Assembly: GCA_029027825.1 (NCBI GenBank)
Contig: CP093399.1
Span: forward strand, 3,348,001-3,412,000
Direction of reading: 5' to 3'
DNA length: 64,000 nucleotides
From: Rs1 sp029027825
GTDB taxonomy: Bacteria > Pseudomonadota > Gammaproteobacteria > Pseudomonadales > Balneatricaceae
This document shows positions 29,779-38,970 of the stretch, piece after piece. The position numbers and the translations under genes were made by a program. Every line of letters starts with the position of its first letter. The stretch's first letter is position 1. The notes under the pieces were generated by a model. It had not been told where the DNA came from. It was given only the letters and a program-made list of their open reading frames with translations, and made no database searches.

Positions 29779-30030
29779 CAGCTGCGGCTTTGTCATATAC
29801 CTGAATTATATAAACAAAGCCTGCGCTACTCCTAACTCATACATTCCCCGACCGCATTAATTCAAATTCAAATCGAACCTTTCCAGCTCTTTATTATCCA
29901 AACTCTTGTACAACCGTTGCACACTCCCTGTACACCCATAGATTAAGACTTACACATTAGAGTCGATGCCCTGCCTTATCGCTGCAGTGAGCCTTGAGAT
30001 GCAACTAACATCAAACCACTAGAGGTCGTT

Positions 30031-31401
30031 ATGCGCGCAAAAGTATACTTATCATTCTTGCTATTATTCAGCATCCTTAGCGTCAACCTGCAAGCGGGAT
30101 TACCGGCAACAGACTCTCAGGGTAATATCCTGCCCTCACTCGCCCCGATGTTAAAAAAAATAAATGCCGCGGTAGTCAACATATCGACCTTCTCTACCCG
30201 ATATGCGCAGCAGAACCCATTAATGAACGACCCTTTTTACCGCCACTTTTTTGATTTACAACGCCGCCAACAACCGAAGAAAAGAAGCAGCAGCGCTGGC
30301 TCAGGTGTGATTATTAACGCCAGCAAAGGGATAGTAATTACTAACTATCACGTCATCGAAAAAGCCGACGAAATCAAAGTATCGCTTATTGATGGGCGAA
30401 ATTTTACCGCCAAATTACTCGGATCAGACCCTGATTTAGATATCGCCGTTTTACAAATAAAAGCCGATAACCTGCAAGAGATCAAACTTGAAGATTCAAC
30501 AAGAGTACAAGTCGGTGACTTTGCCGTGGCGATCGGCAACCCCTTTGGCTTAGGCCAATCAGTGACCACCGGCATCGTCAGCGCTCTCGGTCGCTCTGGG
30601 CTTGGCTTAAAAGGCTATGAGAACTACATACAAACCGATGCCTCGATCAACCCGGGCAACTCCGGTGGGGCACTGGTCGATTTAGCAGGTCGACTAATCG
30701 GCATTAATTCAGCGATCATCGCTCCCGCCGGGGGCAACGTAGGCATAGGGTTCGCCATCCCGATCAACATGGCGAAAGCCAGCATGCAGCAAATACTAAA
30801 ATACGGCGAAGTAAAGCGCGGCCAAATAGGCGTCAGCATCCAAGACCTTACCGATCAATTACGCCAAGCTTTCAACTTGCGCAACGGCCAACAAGGAGTA
30901 CTTGTGACCGGGGTCGGCAACAACACCCCCGCACAGCGAGCCGGACTAAAATCAGGCGACATTATCATCTCAGTGAACGGCGCCAACACCAATTCCAGCA
31001 GCAGTTTACGCAGCCAAATTGGCATCAAACACATTGGCGACACCGTCAAACTGATCGTACTTCGCGACGGCAGACACCGCACTTTTAACACTCGCATTGG
31101 CAACCCTCAACAATTCAGCAGCAAGGGCACCAAGCGATCGGGAAAAGGCGGCTTACACCCGCTACTCAACGGAGCAAAATTCCAAGTCAGTCGCAGCAAA
31201 ACCGGCATCCTAGTCACTTCATTAACCGCCAACTCAATCGCCGCCTATAATGGCTTAGAAGCGGGTGATTTAATCACCAAAGCCAACAAAATAAAACTGC
31301 GCAGCCTCAGTGATTTCAAGCAGGCATTGCGCAGAAGCAACCACTCGCTGTTTCTAGAAATAAACCGCAGTGGACAAAAACTGTTAATTGCCATTCGATA
31401 A
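30031..31401 (+). CDS. degQ: Do-like periplasmic serine protease, DegQ type
   Basis: A trypsin-fold protease with two PDZ domains that degrades misfolded periplasmic proteins. It has a signal peptide ending near NLQAG. The catalytic triad is His107 (TNYHVIE), Asp137 (DPDLDIAVL) and Ser211 (NPGNSGGAL). PDZ1 starts near RGQIGVSIQD and PDZ2 near GAKFQVSRS. The length of 456 residues and the short LA loop fit DegQ better than DegP. The ATG follows AGAGG. It lies directly upstream of ssrA. Confidence 0.9.
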   Translation: MRAKVYLSFLLLFSILSVNLQAGLPATDSQGNILPSLAPMLKKINAAVVNISTFSTRYAQQNPLMNDPFYRHFFDLQRRQQPKKRSSSAGSGVIINASKGIVITNYHVIEKADEIKVSLIDGRNFTAKLLGSDPDLDIAVLQIKADNLQEIKLEDSTRVQVGDFAVAIGNPFGLGQSVTTGIVSALGRSGLGLKGYENYIQTDASINPGNSGGALVDLAGRLIGINSAIIAPAGGNVGIGFAIPINMAKASMQQILKYGEVKRGQIGVSIQDLTDQLRQAFNLRNGQQGVLVTGVGNNTPAQRAGLKSGDIIISVNGANTNSSSSLRSQIGIKHIGDTVKLIVLRDGRHRTFNTRIGNPQQFSSKGTKRSGKGGLHPLLNGAKFQVSRSKTGILVTSLTANSIAAYNGLEAGDLITKANKIKLRSLSDFKQALRRSNHSLFLEINRSGQKLLIAIR

Positions 31402-31488
31402 ACAACCGCTAGGCAGTGAAAAGTAATCTTCAGCGGCAACCTTATACACTTTTATTAAAATAACGCTTTCTATCTAGAATTGAATCCC

Positions 31489-31494
31489 TATAAT
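31489..31494 (+). promoter_or_regulatory. -10 box of ssrA promoter
   Basis: A consensus TATAAT lies 12 bp before the first base of mature tmRNA. A -35 box about 17 bp upstream (CTTTCT) is poor, so the spacing is less certain than the -10. Confidence 0.55.
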
Positions 31495-31506
31495 AGCCAA
31501 TACTTT

Positions 31507-31863
31507 GGGGGTGACTTGGATTCGACGCTGATTACAAACCCTTAGGTGCATGTCGGGAGTGTAGTGAATCACGTTAATCCCTTACTACAAAGTTATAGTT
31601 GCAAACGACGATAACTACGCACTAGCAGCTTAAGCCTGCTACGCAACACCTTCAGGTGCCTATAACTAGAGGATTTGTTGTGTCATATGAGATGGGATCG
31701 CCCGGAAGCTTTGTCTCAAGCGGAACGGTTAAAACTAAAGAGGCTCGCCCTAAACGCCCTGACCTTCGGGCCGTGCTGGGTTAACTTAATAGAAGTGTCT
31801 AAGCATGTAGATCCTGAGGCAGAGGATTGGCGGACGCGGGTTCGAAACCCGCCACCTCCACCA
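31507..31863 (+). ncRNA. ssrA: transfer-messenger RNA (tmRNA)
   Basis: tmRNA rescues stalled ribosomes and tags the unfinished protein for degradation. The 5' end GGGGGTGACTTGGATTCGAC pairs with the 3' end CACCTCC, and CCA is encoded. The T-arm GGTTCGAAACC is present. The tag frame at 31601-31633 reads ANDDNYALAA followed by TAA, a typical proteobacterial tag. A terminator follows at once. Frames drawn across this gene are not proteins. Confidence 0.97.
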
Positions 31864-31877
31864 AATTGCCAAGAAAA

Positions 31878-31911
31878 CCCCTCTAAGTGGTCACCTAGGG
31901 GGATTTTTTTT
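31878..31911 (+). terminator. intrinsic terminator of ssrA
   Basis: CCCC and GGGG close a stem that also contains an imperfect TAAGTG / CACCTA pairing, followed by eight T. It starts about 15 bp after the tmRNA CCA end. Confidence 0.85.
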
Positions 31912-32021
31912 GCCATTTTTTTGCTGCTCTGGCTGGTTTAGGAGCCGCGGAGCGGGTTTGAGTCGAGCGTAAGCGACACATTGCCGCATCTTTACCGTGG
32001 CAAGCCGAAGGGTGAGGAGTG

Positions 32022-32516
32022 CAGCGACGAGTCAACCCGGCACTGATAGGCGGTTCCTAGTCTTTAGCTAGGGTGCATTAGTTCTGCTGTGTTTGTGTTT
32101 GTGTTTTAGATTTAGTGAGTCAAAGATTTAAAGATTTTTAAGTGATTTATTTTTTGAGGTTTAAGGTCAAGGGATTTCAAGTGCGGTTTCGACTGCGTCG
32201 AGTTCATTTCTTTTTTGCGAAAAAAAGAAACCGAACCAAAGAAAAAATCGCCCTACTATTGTCGAAAGACTCCACCACTATTGCCTGAATTGCCGGCCGT
32301 TCGTAGAGACATCCCTGTCTCACTCACTCTGCGCGACATCCTGTCGCTCCGCTTCGGCAATTCAGTCAACAGCGGCGGCGACAATACAAGGGAATTAGCG
32401 GCTCCGTAGTGGCACATGAAGAGGTCTGGAGTATTTCACTGCGAATTACGTTCATCTATAGTAAAAGTAGCTGAGAAAATCGAATGTAGTGGTCTTTAAA
32501 AGTGAGTGTCCCATAT
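32022..32516. repeat. long dispersed repeat, copy 1
   Basis: A non-coding block of about 0.5 kb that recurs at 45174-45706 in the same orientation with scattered changes and one extra insert in the second copy. It contains a TTTCGACTGCGTCGAG palindrome and a CTTTTTTGCGAAAAAAAG hairpin, and ends AAAAGTGAGTGTCC. A short piece of its last part recurs inverted at 58150-58205, and a piece of its middle recurs inverted near 34567. The short open frames inside it look spurious. Confidence 0.7.
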
Positions 32517-32789
32517 TATTTTAATGATTTCCCAGCCGAGCACTGGATACATATCAGGACGACAAATCCAATAGAGTCGACCTTTGCTACTGTTCGATTA
32601 CGAACAAAGAGAACTCCCAGCTGTGGCTCAAGAGATACAACATTAGCGATGATTTATAAGCTGATTGAGTCGGCTCAGAAAAGGTGGAAAAGAATTAAGG
32701 GCTTCGCGTTGTTAACGCTAGTAGTTAACAACGTTGAGTTTAAAGACGGTTTACAAGTAGAGGATCAATCAGAGAGCGCTGTTGCTTGA
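32502..32789 (+). pseudogene. IS256-family transposase, C-terminal remnant
   Basis: About 85 residues match the end of IS256/mutator-type transposases: FPAEHWIHIRTTNPIESTF, then TVRLRTKRT and LAMIYKLIESAQKRWKRIKG. The upstream catalytic part is missing; the frame instead runs into the end of the long repeat. Downstream, the sequence to about 32817 (TTTGACAATAACTC) looks like the element's right end. It is a dead remnant. Confidence 0.8.
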
Positions 32790-32921
32790 TTCATACACCA
32801 GATTTGACAATAACTCGGCCTACTGCTGGTCGTGTGCTTATCCAATGAGTAGCCTAGTTCCCAAACTCCTGGAATCTGTTTTATATTTACATCCATTATA
32901 AATCTTCCCTACTTTAATAAT

Positions 32922-33076
32922 GGGGTCAGAGTAAATTGATTTCTCCGAAAATCAATCTTTGCCCTTCTCTCCAGATATTTCTAAAATTTATGATCACCAC
33001 CATGCTGATATTAACTGACTAGCCGTGACTTGGGTCATATAATACTTAGGTAGGTTTATCAATTTACTCTGACCCC
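32922..33076. mobile_element. MITE-like element copy A (GGGGTCAGAGTA family)
   Basis: This 155-bp element has ends GGGGTCAGAGTAAATTGAT and its inverse. Inside are an imperfect GATTTCTCCGAAAATC hairpin near the left end and a TATAAT near the right end. It has no open frame. A lone right end (TTTACTCTGACCCC) follows at 33132-33145, so a second copy was probably lost here. Confidence 0.8.
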
Positions 33077-33403
33077 ATTGATTCAAAAGTGAGTTTTCTA
33101 TATTAGTTAAATACTAATATAAATTCATCAATTTACTCTGACCCCATTGATTACTTATGCCTAATATGTGGTTCAGCAATGCTGACTAAACACGTGGGGC
33201 TGGGGTAAAGTAAAACCTTTCACTCCTACAGGCATACCATGACAGATAAGCCCATAGATCAAGGGGCTTAGACTTACGTGTTCAAGCGGGCTATGTCACG
33301 CTACACAGAGTGGAATTCATGACAGATATGGTTCAAATTAAGGTATTAGCTACCGGAAACTGCACTCTTCGGTTCTTCAATATCTAGGAATTTTCACTTT
33401 CAT

Positions 33404-34204
33404 CTAGTTTTCCACTGTTTTAGCTTCTTTAGACTGTTGACGTAATTCCCATTCACTGCTGTACCATTTTTCATGCAACTGAGTTTCAAGCCATTCAGTG
33501 AGTTGAAGACATGATTCATACACTTCTAAAAAATATTGTTGGGTTATAGGTAAGCACTCACCTGATCTTGCCCTTGCATGAGTTCCTGCTTTCGCTATAT
33601 ATATATCGTTGGCAATGCCTGCATTATGAATGAGTATGTCTCTTGTTGCTTTCATCTCAATATATGAATGATATGCTGTGCATTCTAACAACTTCAGTGA
33701 TAAGTAGCTTTCTGCCTCCAGAGCAAATTCTTGAGGGGACTTATACGCTAGCTCGTTCAAAAGGTTATTAGTTAGCAATATATGCACCTCCTCAATCGAA
33801 GTAGATGCTAAGATTTCTTTAATAGATACTTGCCTTTTAGCACTAATCTTCTTAGGAAAGCTAACAATTACTTGTCTAATTAAGTCAGATAACAAAATCT
33901 CCATTATTGTACACATTTGATATATGCCGTTAACTGGGATAGTTATGTAGGCTAAGTGCTCAAACCTTTCAATCAACTCTTCTTTAGTATAGGTAGTGGA
34001 GTGTTCAATCAGCTCTTTGCTTGAGGTATATCCTACAGGGGAAGGTATCACTATCTCTGTGTCGCTCCTTTCCTTTATCAATGAAACTGAATCACTAAAA
34101 GACCTATGTGATAGGCTCGCCAGCTCCCCTTGGGTGAATAGAAGTGCTCTTGAACTACCTACAGTGCGGTTTAGCTTGTTACCGATACCAATATTGCTTG
34201 TCAC
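33404..34204 (-). CDS. HEPN-like domain protein (putative RNase)
   Basis: A soluble 266-residue protein, mostly helical. The segment KATRDILIHNAGIANDIYI at residues 185-203 contains Arg188-x4-His193, the Rx4-6H motif of HEPN ribonucleases, in a context like RiboL-PSP/MAE_28990-type HEPN proteins. These cut RNA in toxin-antitoxin, abortive infection and stress systems. The GTG start at 34204 follows AAAAAGGACG. No nucleotidyltransferase partner lies beside it; on its left is non-coding DNA and on its right an inverted-repeat element. The assignment rests on one motif, so the function is inference. Confidence 0.5.
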   Translation of the reverse strand: MTSNIGIGNKLNRTVGSSRALLFTQGELASLSHRSFSDSVSLIKERSDTEIVIPSPVGYTSSKELIEHSTTYTKEELIERFEHLAYITIPVNGIYQMCTIMEILLSDLIRQVIVSFPKKISAKRQVSIKEILASTSIEEVHILLTNNLLNELAYKSPQEFALEAESYLSLKLLECTAYHSYIEMKATRDILIHNAGIANDIYIAKAGTHARARSGECLPITQQYFLEVYESCLQLTEWLETQLHEKWYSSEWELRQQSKEAKTVEN

Positions 34205-34386
34205 TTTAACGTCCTTTTTGTAAATGAAATCATTTATATATATACATGGAACACCCTTAGAATTAAACGTTTAACCAACCTAGGTTCTACTCTCCTTAAA
34301 ATTTACAGAATACCTCCCTCTTTATGGCTGATATCGGTAACAAGTGCTGCAACATTACTGCATTCCAAGGATAAATGGTAATCAAT

Positions 34387-34545
34387 GGGGTCAGAGTAGA
34401 TTGATTTCTCCGCAAATCAATCTTTGCCCTACTCTCCAGATATTTCTATAATTTATGATCACCACCATGCTGGTATTGATTGACTGACTGGCCATGATTT
34501 TGGTCATATAATACTTAAGTAGATTTATCAATTTACTCTGAGCCC
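34387..34545. mobile_element. MITE-like element copy B
   Basis: 159 bp with the family's left end GGGGTCAGAGTAGATTGATT and right end changed to GAGCCC. The internal hairpin GATTGATTT / AAATCAATC is perfect. Same orientation as the other copies. Confidence 0.8.
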
Positions 34546-34973
34546 ATTGATTCCGTTTCTTCTGGCTTCTAAAAGAAATGAACTCGACGAAGTCGAAAAT
34601 CACTTCAATCCTTGGAATTTAACAGTAAAAAATAAATCAGTTGAATATGTTTATCTTATGATTGCTTGCCTAGCAGCCGACAAAGCATACTCAAACCCCA
34701 CTAAAATAAAACCTGTTAGACATAACAAACTATAGCTTAACGTTGTCTTTGTGCTCTAATACGAGCAAGAAACACTGACACCGCTTATATACTTAATATC
34801 GCCCTTGTGGTTAAAGGTAAATACTGACTAAGCGAGCAGCTAAAACCGCCAGAGCACAACAAAACAAATACCTAGATCTCAGTGTGACGCCAATAAACCT
34901 CGGGCAATCTATGCCTGTGTAACGATATATTGGCGCCCCCTGAAGAAACAAATATGAATATGATGGAATATCA
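34546..34973. other. non-coding gap
   Basis: No convincing gene is present. The left 60 bp contain an inverted scrap of the long repeat (AAATGAACTCGACGAAGTCG). A 62-codon open frame at 34547-34735 starts inside that scrap and has no recognisable features. Confidence 0.5.
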
Positions 34974-35402
34974 ATGATAAATTTTAAATCTACCTTATAC
35001 CGTGGTAAAGGTGTTAATCACCTTGGCGAAAAATTTACTGGAACCTTTAACGTTGAACCTATTGGTGACAGCGGTAGCTATAGCTACAATTATACGACGG
35101 TCAGCGAAAATAGTGGTGAAACGATGCATCGGGAATCGGGCATTATTACCGAGGATGAGTATAGCTCCACGGTGGTCAGCGTCTATATGACACAGCTGCC
35201 CTCACTGACGAAGCATATTTTAATACGCGATAGTGGAGAGGTTTATCGCTTTGGCTATGAGGGAGAGGGAATGATGGAGCAGTACGACAGCGAGTTGTAT
35301 TTTGAATTTAACCGCGATGGTTTTATCTATCGTCACTGTTGGGGACAAGGAGTAACAGCCAGTGAAAAAACCCGTTGTGACTTGCGTCGTATACTCGAAT
35401 AG
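34974..35402 (+). CDS. hypothetical protein, beta-rich
   Basis: A 142-residue protein with alternating hydrophobic residues and many aromatic positions (FTGTFNVEPIGDSGSYSYNY, YRFGYEGEGMMEQYDSELY), as expected for a small beta barrel or calycin-like fold. It has no signal peptide or membrane segment. I do not recognise the family. It sits alone between two MITE copies (B and C), so it may be cargo of the accessory region. Confidence 0.6.
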   Translation: MINFKSTLYRGKGVNHLGEKFTGTFNVEPIGDSGSYSYNYTTVSENSGETMHRESGIITEDEYSSTVVSVYMTQLPSLTKHILIRDSGEVYRFGYEGEGMMEQYDSELYFEFNRDGFIYRHCWGQGVTASEKTRCDLRRILE

Positions 35403-35472
35403 CTGAATCGTGGTTTCATAAAACGATTCCAACAAAAACGTTAGTGCTGGGGTGTTTGTTACTTTAATCAAT

Positions 35473-35615
35473 GGGGTCAGAGTAGATTGATTTCTCCGTA
35501 AATCAATCTTCGCCCTACTCTTCAAATATTTCTTAAATTTATGATCACCATCATGCTGGTATTGACTGTCTGGCCATATAATACTTAGGTAGGTTTATCA
35601 ATTTACTCTGACCCC
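35473..35615. mobile_element. MITE-like element copy C (short form)
   Basis: 143 bp. The ends are GGGGTCAGAGTAGATTGATT and its inverse ATCAATTTACTCTGACCCC. Compared with copies A and E it lacks about 12 bp in the middle (TATTGACTGTCTGGCCATAT). Copy F at 44321 is identical to it apart from the last few bases. Confidence 0.85.
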
Positions 35616-35715
35616 ATTGATCCATATAAAGCTCTAGACAATATTCATGAACTAGTCTTAAATGCATTTTAAGGGTAACCAAATATCAATAGGGTCAGAG
35701 TAAATTAATATCAAT

Positions 35716-35870
35716 AGGGTCAGAGTAAATTGATTTCTCCGCAAATCAATCTTTGCCCTACTCTCCAGATATTTCTAAAATTTATTATCACCACCATGCT
35801 GATATTGACAGACTGGCCATGACTTGGGTCTTAGAATACTTAGGTAGGTTTATCAATTTACTCTGCCCCC
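35716..35870. mobile_element. MITE-like element copy D
   Basis: 155 bp, ends AGGGTCAGAGTAAATTGATT and ATTTACTCTGCCCCC. Its left end is preceded by a second partial left end at 35691-35715, making a 25-bp direct duplication. Its TATAAT is changed to TTAGAAT. It lies 53 bp before the first copy of the 154-codon gene. Confidence 0.85.
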
Positions 35871-35923
35871 ATTGATTCACATTGATTCCTCTATATCGCT
35901 AATGAAACAAGGAAATTAGGTCA

Positions 35924-36388
35924 ATGACTTTCGACAATCCCCATAATACTTTTAAAAACCATCCTAGCTATATAGATCGTCAGTTTTATGAAAATAGGCT
36001 TATGGAAAAAGCTAATCAGACTCAGGAAAAAGCAATAAAAGGGCTAACAGATGAAGATTTTTTAAACGCAATAATTTCTCTAGAAGACAAAAGCTTTGAA
36101 GCTTTGGTTGGTAATATTTCTTATCATTTGCCAGAGGCCAAAGCGATCATTAAAAGCCTTGATAATTCTGAAAAATCAGATGAACGCAATCAAAATCTAA
36201 TTTCATGGGAACCAATTTTTAAACAGAGAAATTCAGAAAAAAATATTATTTCAAGAGAAATGACTTACTCTGAAATGATCGATCGACTACAAGAAATAAG
36301 TAATGAAGAGTTTGGATTTGACATTCATGAGTGGAATAAATGGTTAGCAGCTTGGGAACTATACCCTGTACCAACTGGTAACCGTTGA
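35924..36388 (+). CDS. hypothetical protein, duplicated, copy 1 (possible orphan immunity protein)
   Basis: A soluble, acidic 154-residue protein, mostly helical, ending NEEFGFDIHEWNKWLAAWE. I do not recognise the family. A copy at 44517-44981 differs at only two residues (37 Ala/Thr and 43 Asp/Gly), and the flanking DNA is duplicated too. Copy 1 lies between MITE D and a MITE left end that an IS66 element has cut. The second copy directly follows a T6SS immunity gene. Size and context fit an orphan immunity protein, but this is inference. Confidence 0.7.
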   Translation: MTFDNPHNTFKNHPSYIDRQFYENRLMEKANQTQEKAIKGLTDEDFLNAIISLEDKSFEALVGNISYHLPEAKAIIKSLDNSEKSDERNQNLISWEPIFKQRNSEKNIISREMTYSEMIDRLQEISNEEFGFDIHEWNKWLAAWELYPVPTGNR

Positions 36389-36415
36389 AGCTTGATTTCA
36401 ATATCAATGATCAAT

Positions 36416-36448
36416 AGGGTCAGAGTAAATTGATTTCTCCGCAAATCA
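36416..36448. mobile_element. MITE-like element, left end cut by IS66
   Basis: AGGGTCAGAGTAAATTGATT and the start of the internal hairpin are present, then the match stops at the GTAAGCG terminus of an IS66 element. The equivalent element beside the second gene copy (45009-45165) is complete, so the IS66 insertion came later. Confidence 0.75.
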
Positions 36449-37082
36449 GTAAGCGACACTAAATCGACGTATTGCTTCTAGCGTGCTGATTAGCTTTTTT
36501 TGATTTTTTCCAAGGCAGTATTCCAAGGTAGCAGTCCATCCAGTTTTTCAGGTGTGTCCGCCTCAGATATATGCTCAAGTACATGGAGAATATAAGTATA
36601 AGGATCTATATCGTTAGCCTTTGCGGTCTCGATCAAGGAGTAACAAGCTGCGCTTGCTTTTGCGCCTTGTGGGGTATCGGCAAATAGCCAGGCTTTGCGG
36701 CCTATTGCAAAAGGCCGGATAGCATTTTCAGCGAGCGCATTGCTAATATTGAGCTTGCCATCTTCACAATAACCTACCAGGTACGGCCATTGATTGAGCA
36801 TGTAGTACATCGCTTTATAGGTGTGACCACCTTTAAGTACTTTACTTATATTTTTTTCCAGCCAAATTTTTAACGCGTCTAGAATCGGCACCGCCAGTTC
36901 TTGTCGTACACTAAATCGCTGACTGTTATCTTTGTCTTTAATGCTAGTCTCAATTCGATAAAGCTGGCGTATTTTACTCAAGGCAACATCCGCCTTGCTG
37001 GGCTGACCTTTGCGTTTAGTACCTTTCGCAGGTTCCGCCGCTTTAATCGCTTCTACAAATTTTCGACGTGCGCAAAAAATAA
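36449..37082 (-). pseudogene. IS66-family transposase (TnpC), C-terminal remnant with one IS end
   Basis: The minus-strand frame from about 37082 to 36490 encodes the last 195 or so residues of an IS66 transposase: ARRKFVEAIKAAEPAKGTKR, NALAENAIRPFAIGRKAWLF with the catalytic Glu, and the LLPWN tail. The element end GTAAGCG lies at 36449. The rest of the transposase, tnpA, tnpB and the other end are gone, so it cannot move by itself. Confidence 0.85.
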
Positions 37083-37328
37083 TACGGGACAGGCACGTAT
37101 TTTATTTTGCATCTGTTGTGCTCTATCTAATATGTCAATCACTGTATTAACACCGACACCAGCCGCCCTTCTAGCTTTACTCAATCTTGCAATCATCACA
37201 AATTGTATGGATTTTTAGACTCTTGAGAAATTACTAATTTACAGGTTAAATGTCTGATACAAAGGAGGAATATTGATCGTCACTTATAGGTTATCCCCTT
37301 CTATTCAACTCATTTATAAGAGAGAATA

Positions 37329-38039
37329 ATGGATTATATTTTTTTATACGTTTTATTATTCATGATCGTCGCCGCTGTTTTTTTATTCAAAAGAGCAAAA
37401 TCATCACCTGTAGATAAAACAGCACTCCCCTATTCGAAAATTGGTAATTTATTCACCCCTGCCGAACGCTCATTCTATGGCGTTTTATGTCAAGCGACTA
37501 AAGGAAAAGCGATTGTTTTTGGCAAAGTGAGAGTCGCTGACATTCTGAAAACTAAAAGTGGATTAAGTAATAAAGTCCGGCAGATTGCTTTTAATCGTAT
37601 TTCAGGTAAACACTTTGATTTTGTTCTTTGCCATCCTGATGATCTCTCTGTAATAGCGACAGTTGAGTTAGATGATTCCTCACACAACACTAAAAAAAGC
37701 ATTAAACGTGATCAATTTTTAGAAGCAGCCTGTAAATCTGCCAACTTAATATTGCACCGCTTTAAGGCTAGTCATAGCTACCAAGTAACAGAGATACGAG
37801 AAGCGATATTTCCCACTGTTCAGCTTGGTGCGACAGATGACAGCCATCAACTTAATAGTGAATTAGAAACTAATGAAAAATCACCAACACCGGACAATCA
37901 AGCAACCACTACTAGCTGCCCTAAATGCTCTTCTGACCTAGTAACGAGAACGGTCAAAAAGGGAGATAATAAAGGTAATCAATTTCTGGCTTGTAGTACC
38001 TTTCCTAAATGTCGTTACACCTTGCATAACGATGCGTGA
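37329..38039 (+). CDS. DUF2726 domain protein with C-terminal zinc ribbon
   Basis: A 236-residue protein. An N-terminal membrane segment (residues 4-21) is followed by a DUF2726-like domain (LFTPAERSFYGVL, then KHFDFVLCHPDDLSVIATVELDD), which resembles restriction-endonuclease-like folds. A topoisomerase-type zinc ribbon follows near residues 195-236 (CPKCSSDLVTR and FLACSTFPKCRYT). Such proteins may act on DNA, but no activity is known to me. It precedes the IS-interrupted gene by 57 bp and the two may form one unit. Confidence 0.75.
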   Translation: MDYIFLYVLLFMIVAAVFLFKRAKSSPVDKTALPYSKIGNLFTPAERSFYGVLCQATKGKAIVFGKVRVADILKTKSGLSNKVRQIAFNRISGKHFDFVLCHPDDLSVIATVELDDSSHNTKKSIKRDQFLEAACKSANLILHRFKASHSYQVTEIREAIFPTVQLGATDDSHQLNSELETNEKSPTPDNQATTTSCPKCSSDLVTRTVKKGDNKGNQFLACSTFPKCRYTLHNDA

Positions 38040-38970
38040 TTTATATTCCCTGTTCTTAATTTATTCTATTTATTAAAAATTAAGATTCCATGTTCTGTGA
38101 TTCGAGTCACTATCCTGAAATCAGACTTCACTTATGAAGAACATTACCCAATAGCCGCAGTCACCTCATCGCTTACCAGAGGAAAATTTAGTATGCCGAA
38201 TAATAAATTGAATGATCTTGCACTCTATTATTGCGTGGATGACCTTCCAGGTGCCCTTATCCCAGCGACTCGATTGACCACGATTCTTGAACGATGCCAT
38301 CAGAGCCTTTCTCTCACTCGTCTTGCGTTAGTCTATTTGGAAAAGCAAGGGCTAAAAGCTTTGCATCAACATGCACAAGGAAACTCAGCCATTGATGAAT
38401 TTCGAAGGAGTGCCAAAGAGGAGCAGCTCCAACGTAAGCAAACAGCAGAAATAATGCAGAGGACGCTAGAGGCTGCAAGACAAGCTCAAATAAACCTGAT
38501 GCAAGAGAAAGCTAGAGCTGCTCGCCAAGCCCTTGATAGTGACCCTAAATACATCGCTAAAGTTCGGAATCAAAAGCTTCGCGCACATTATTATCTTGAT
38601 TATTTCATTGAGCGAGATTGCTTCCACACCCTTATGGATATACTTCGACGTTTAGATGCCGGTAATCGCTTAACCGATAAAGATATCCTCTGGCTGTCAA
38701 CTACCGGTAAAGACTACTATAGCGATCATTTAAAGTCCGCTTATCACTGCATTGAAGCGAAATTCTACGCTAACCAGTTCAAAAAACTCCAAGACCCGTG
38801 GATGGCGATTAATGCCAGTAGTCATTACAGGAAAGCTAACAAACCAGCAGTGGCTGACAAACTACTCTGCACTATTGATATAGAGAAGAAGAAATCACCC
38901 AAGATAAAATCTGCATTTTACACGACACATGGTGGCGTTATGATCTGGCAAGACTTTTCCGGACATATTT

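Noticed and set aside
31675..31941. Open frames on both strands across the tmRNA region
   Set aside because: They overlap the tmRNA 3' half and its terminator; the RNA gene explains the sequence.
32922..33076. MITE family as REP/BIME sequences with a RAYT transposase
   Set aside because: The elements are 140-160 bp with long inverted ends equal to IS4 ends; no Y1 transposase is in the window.
33147..33403. Possible gene fragments (ATGACAGATAAGCCC and similar)
   Set aside because: Frames are very short and I recognise nothing; treated as non-coding.
34547..34735. 62-codon open frame
   Set aside because: It starts in a scrap of the long repeat; no ribosome site or recognisable motif.
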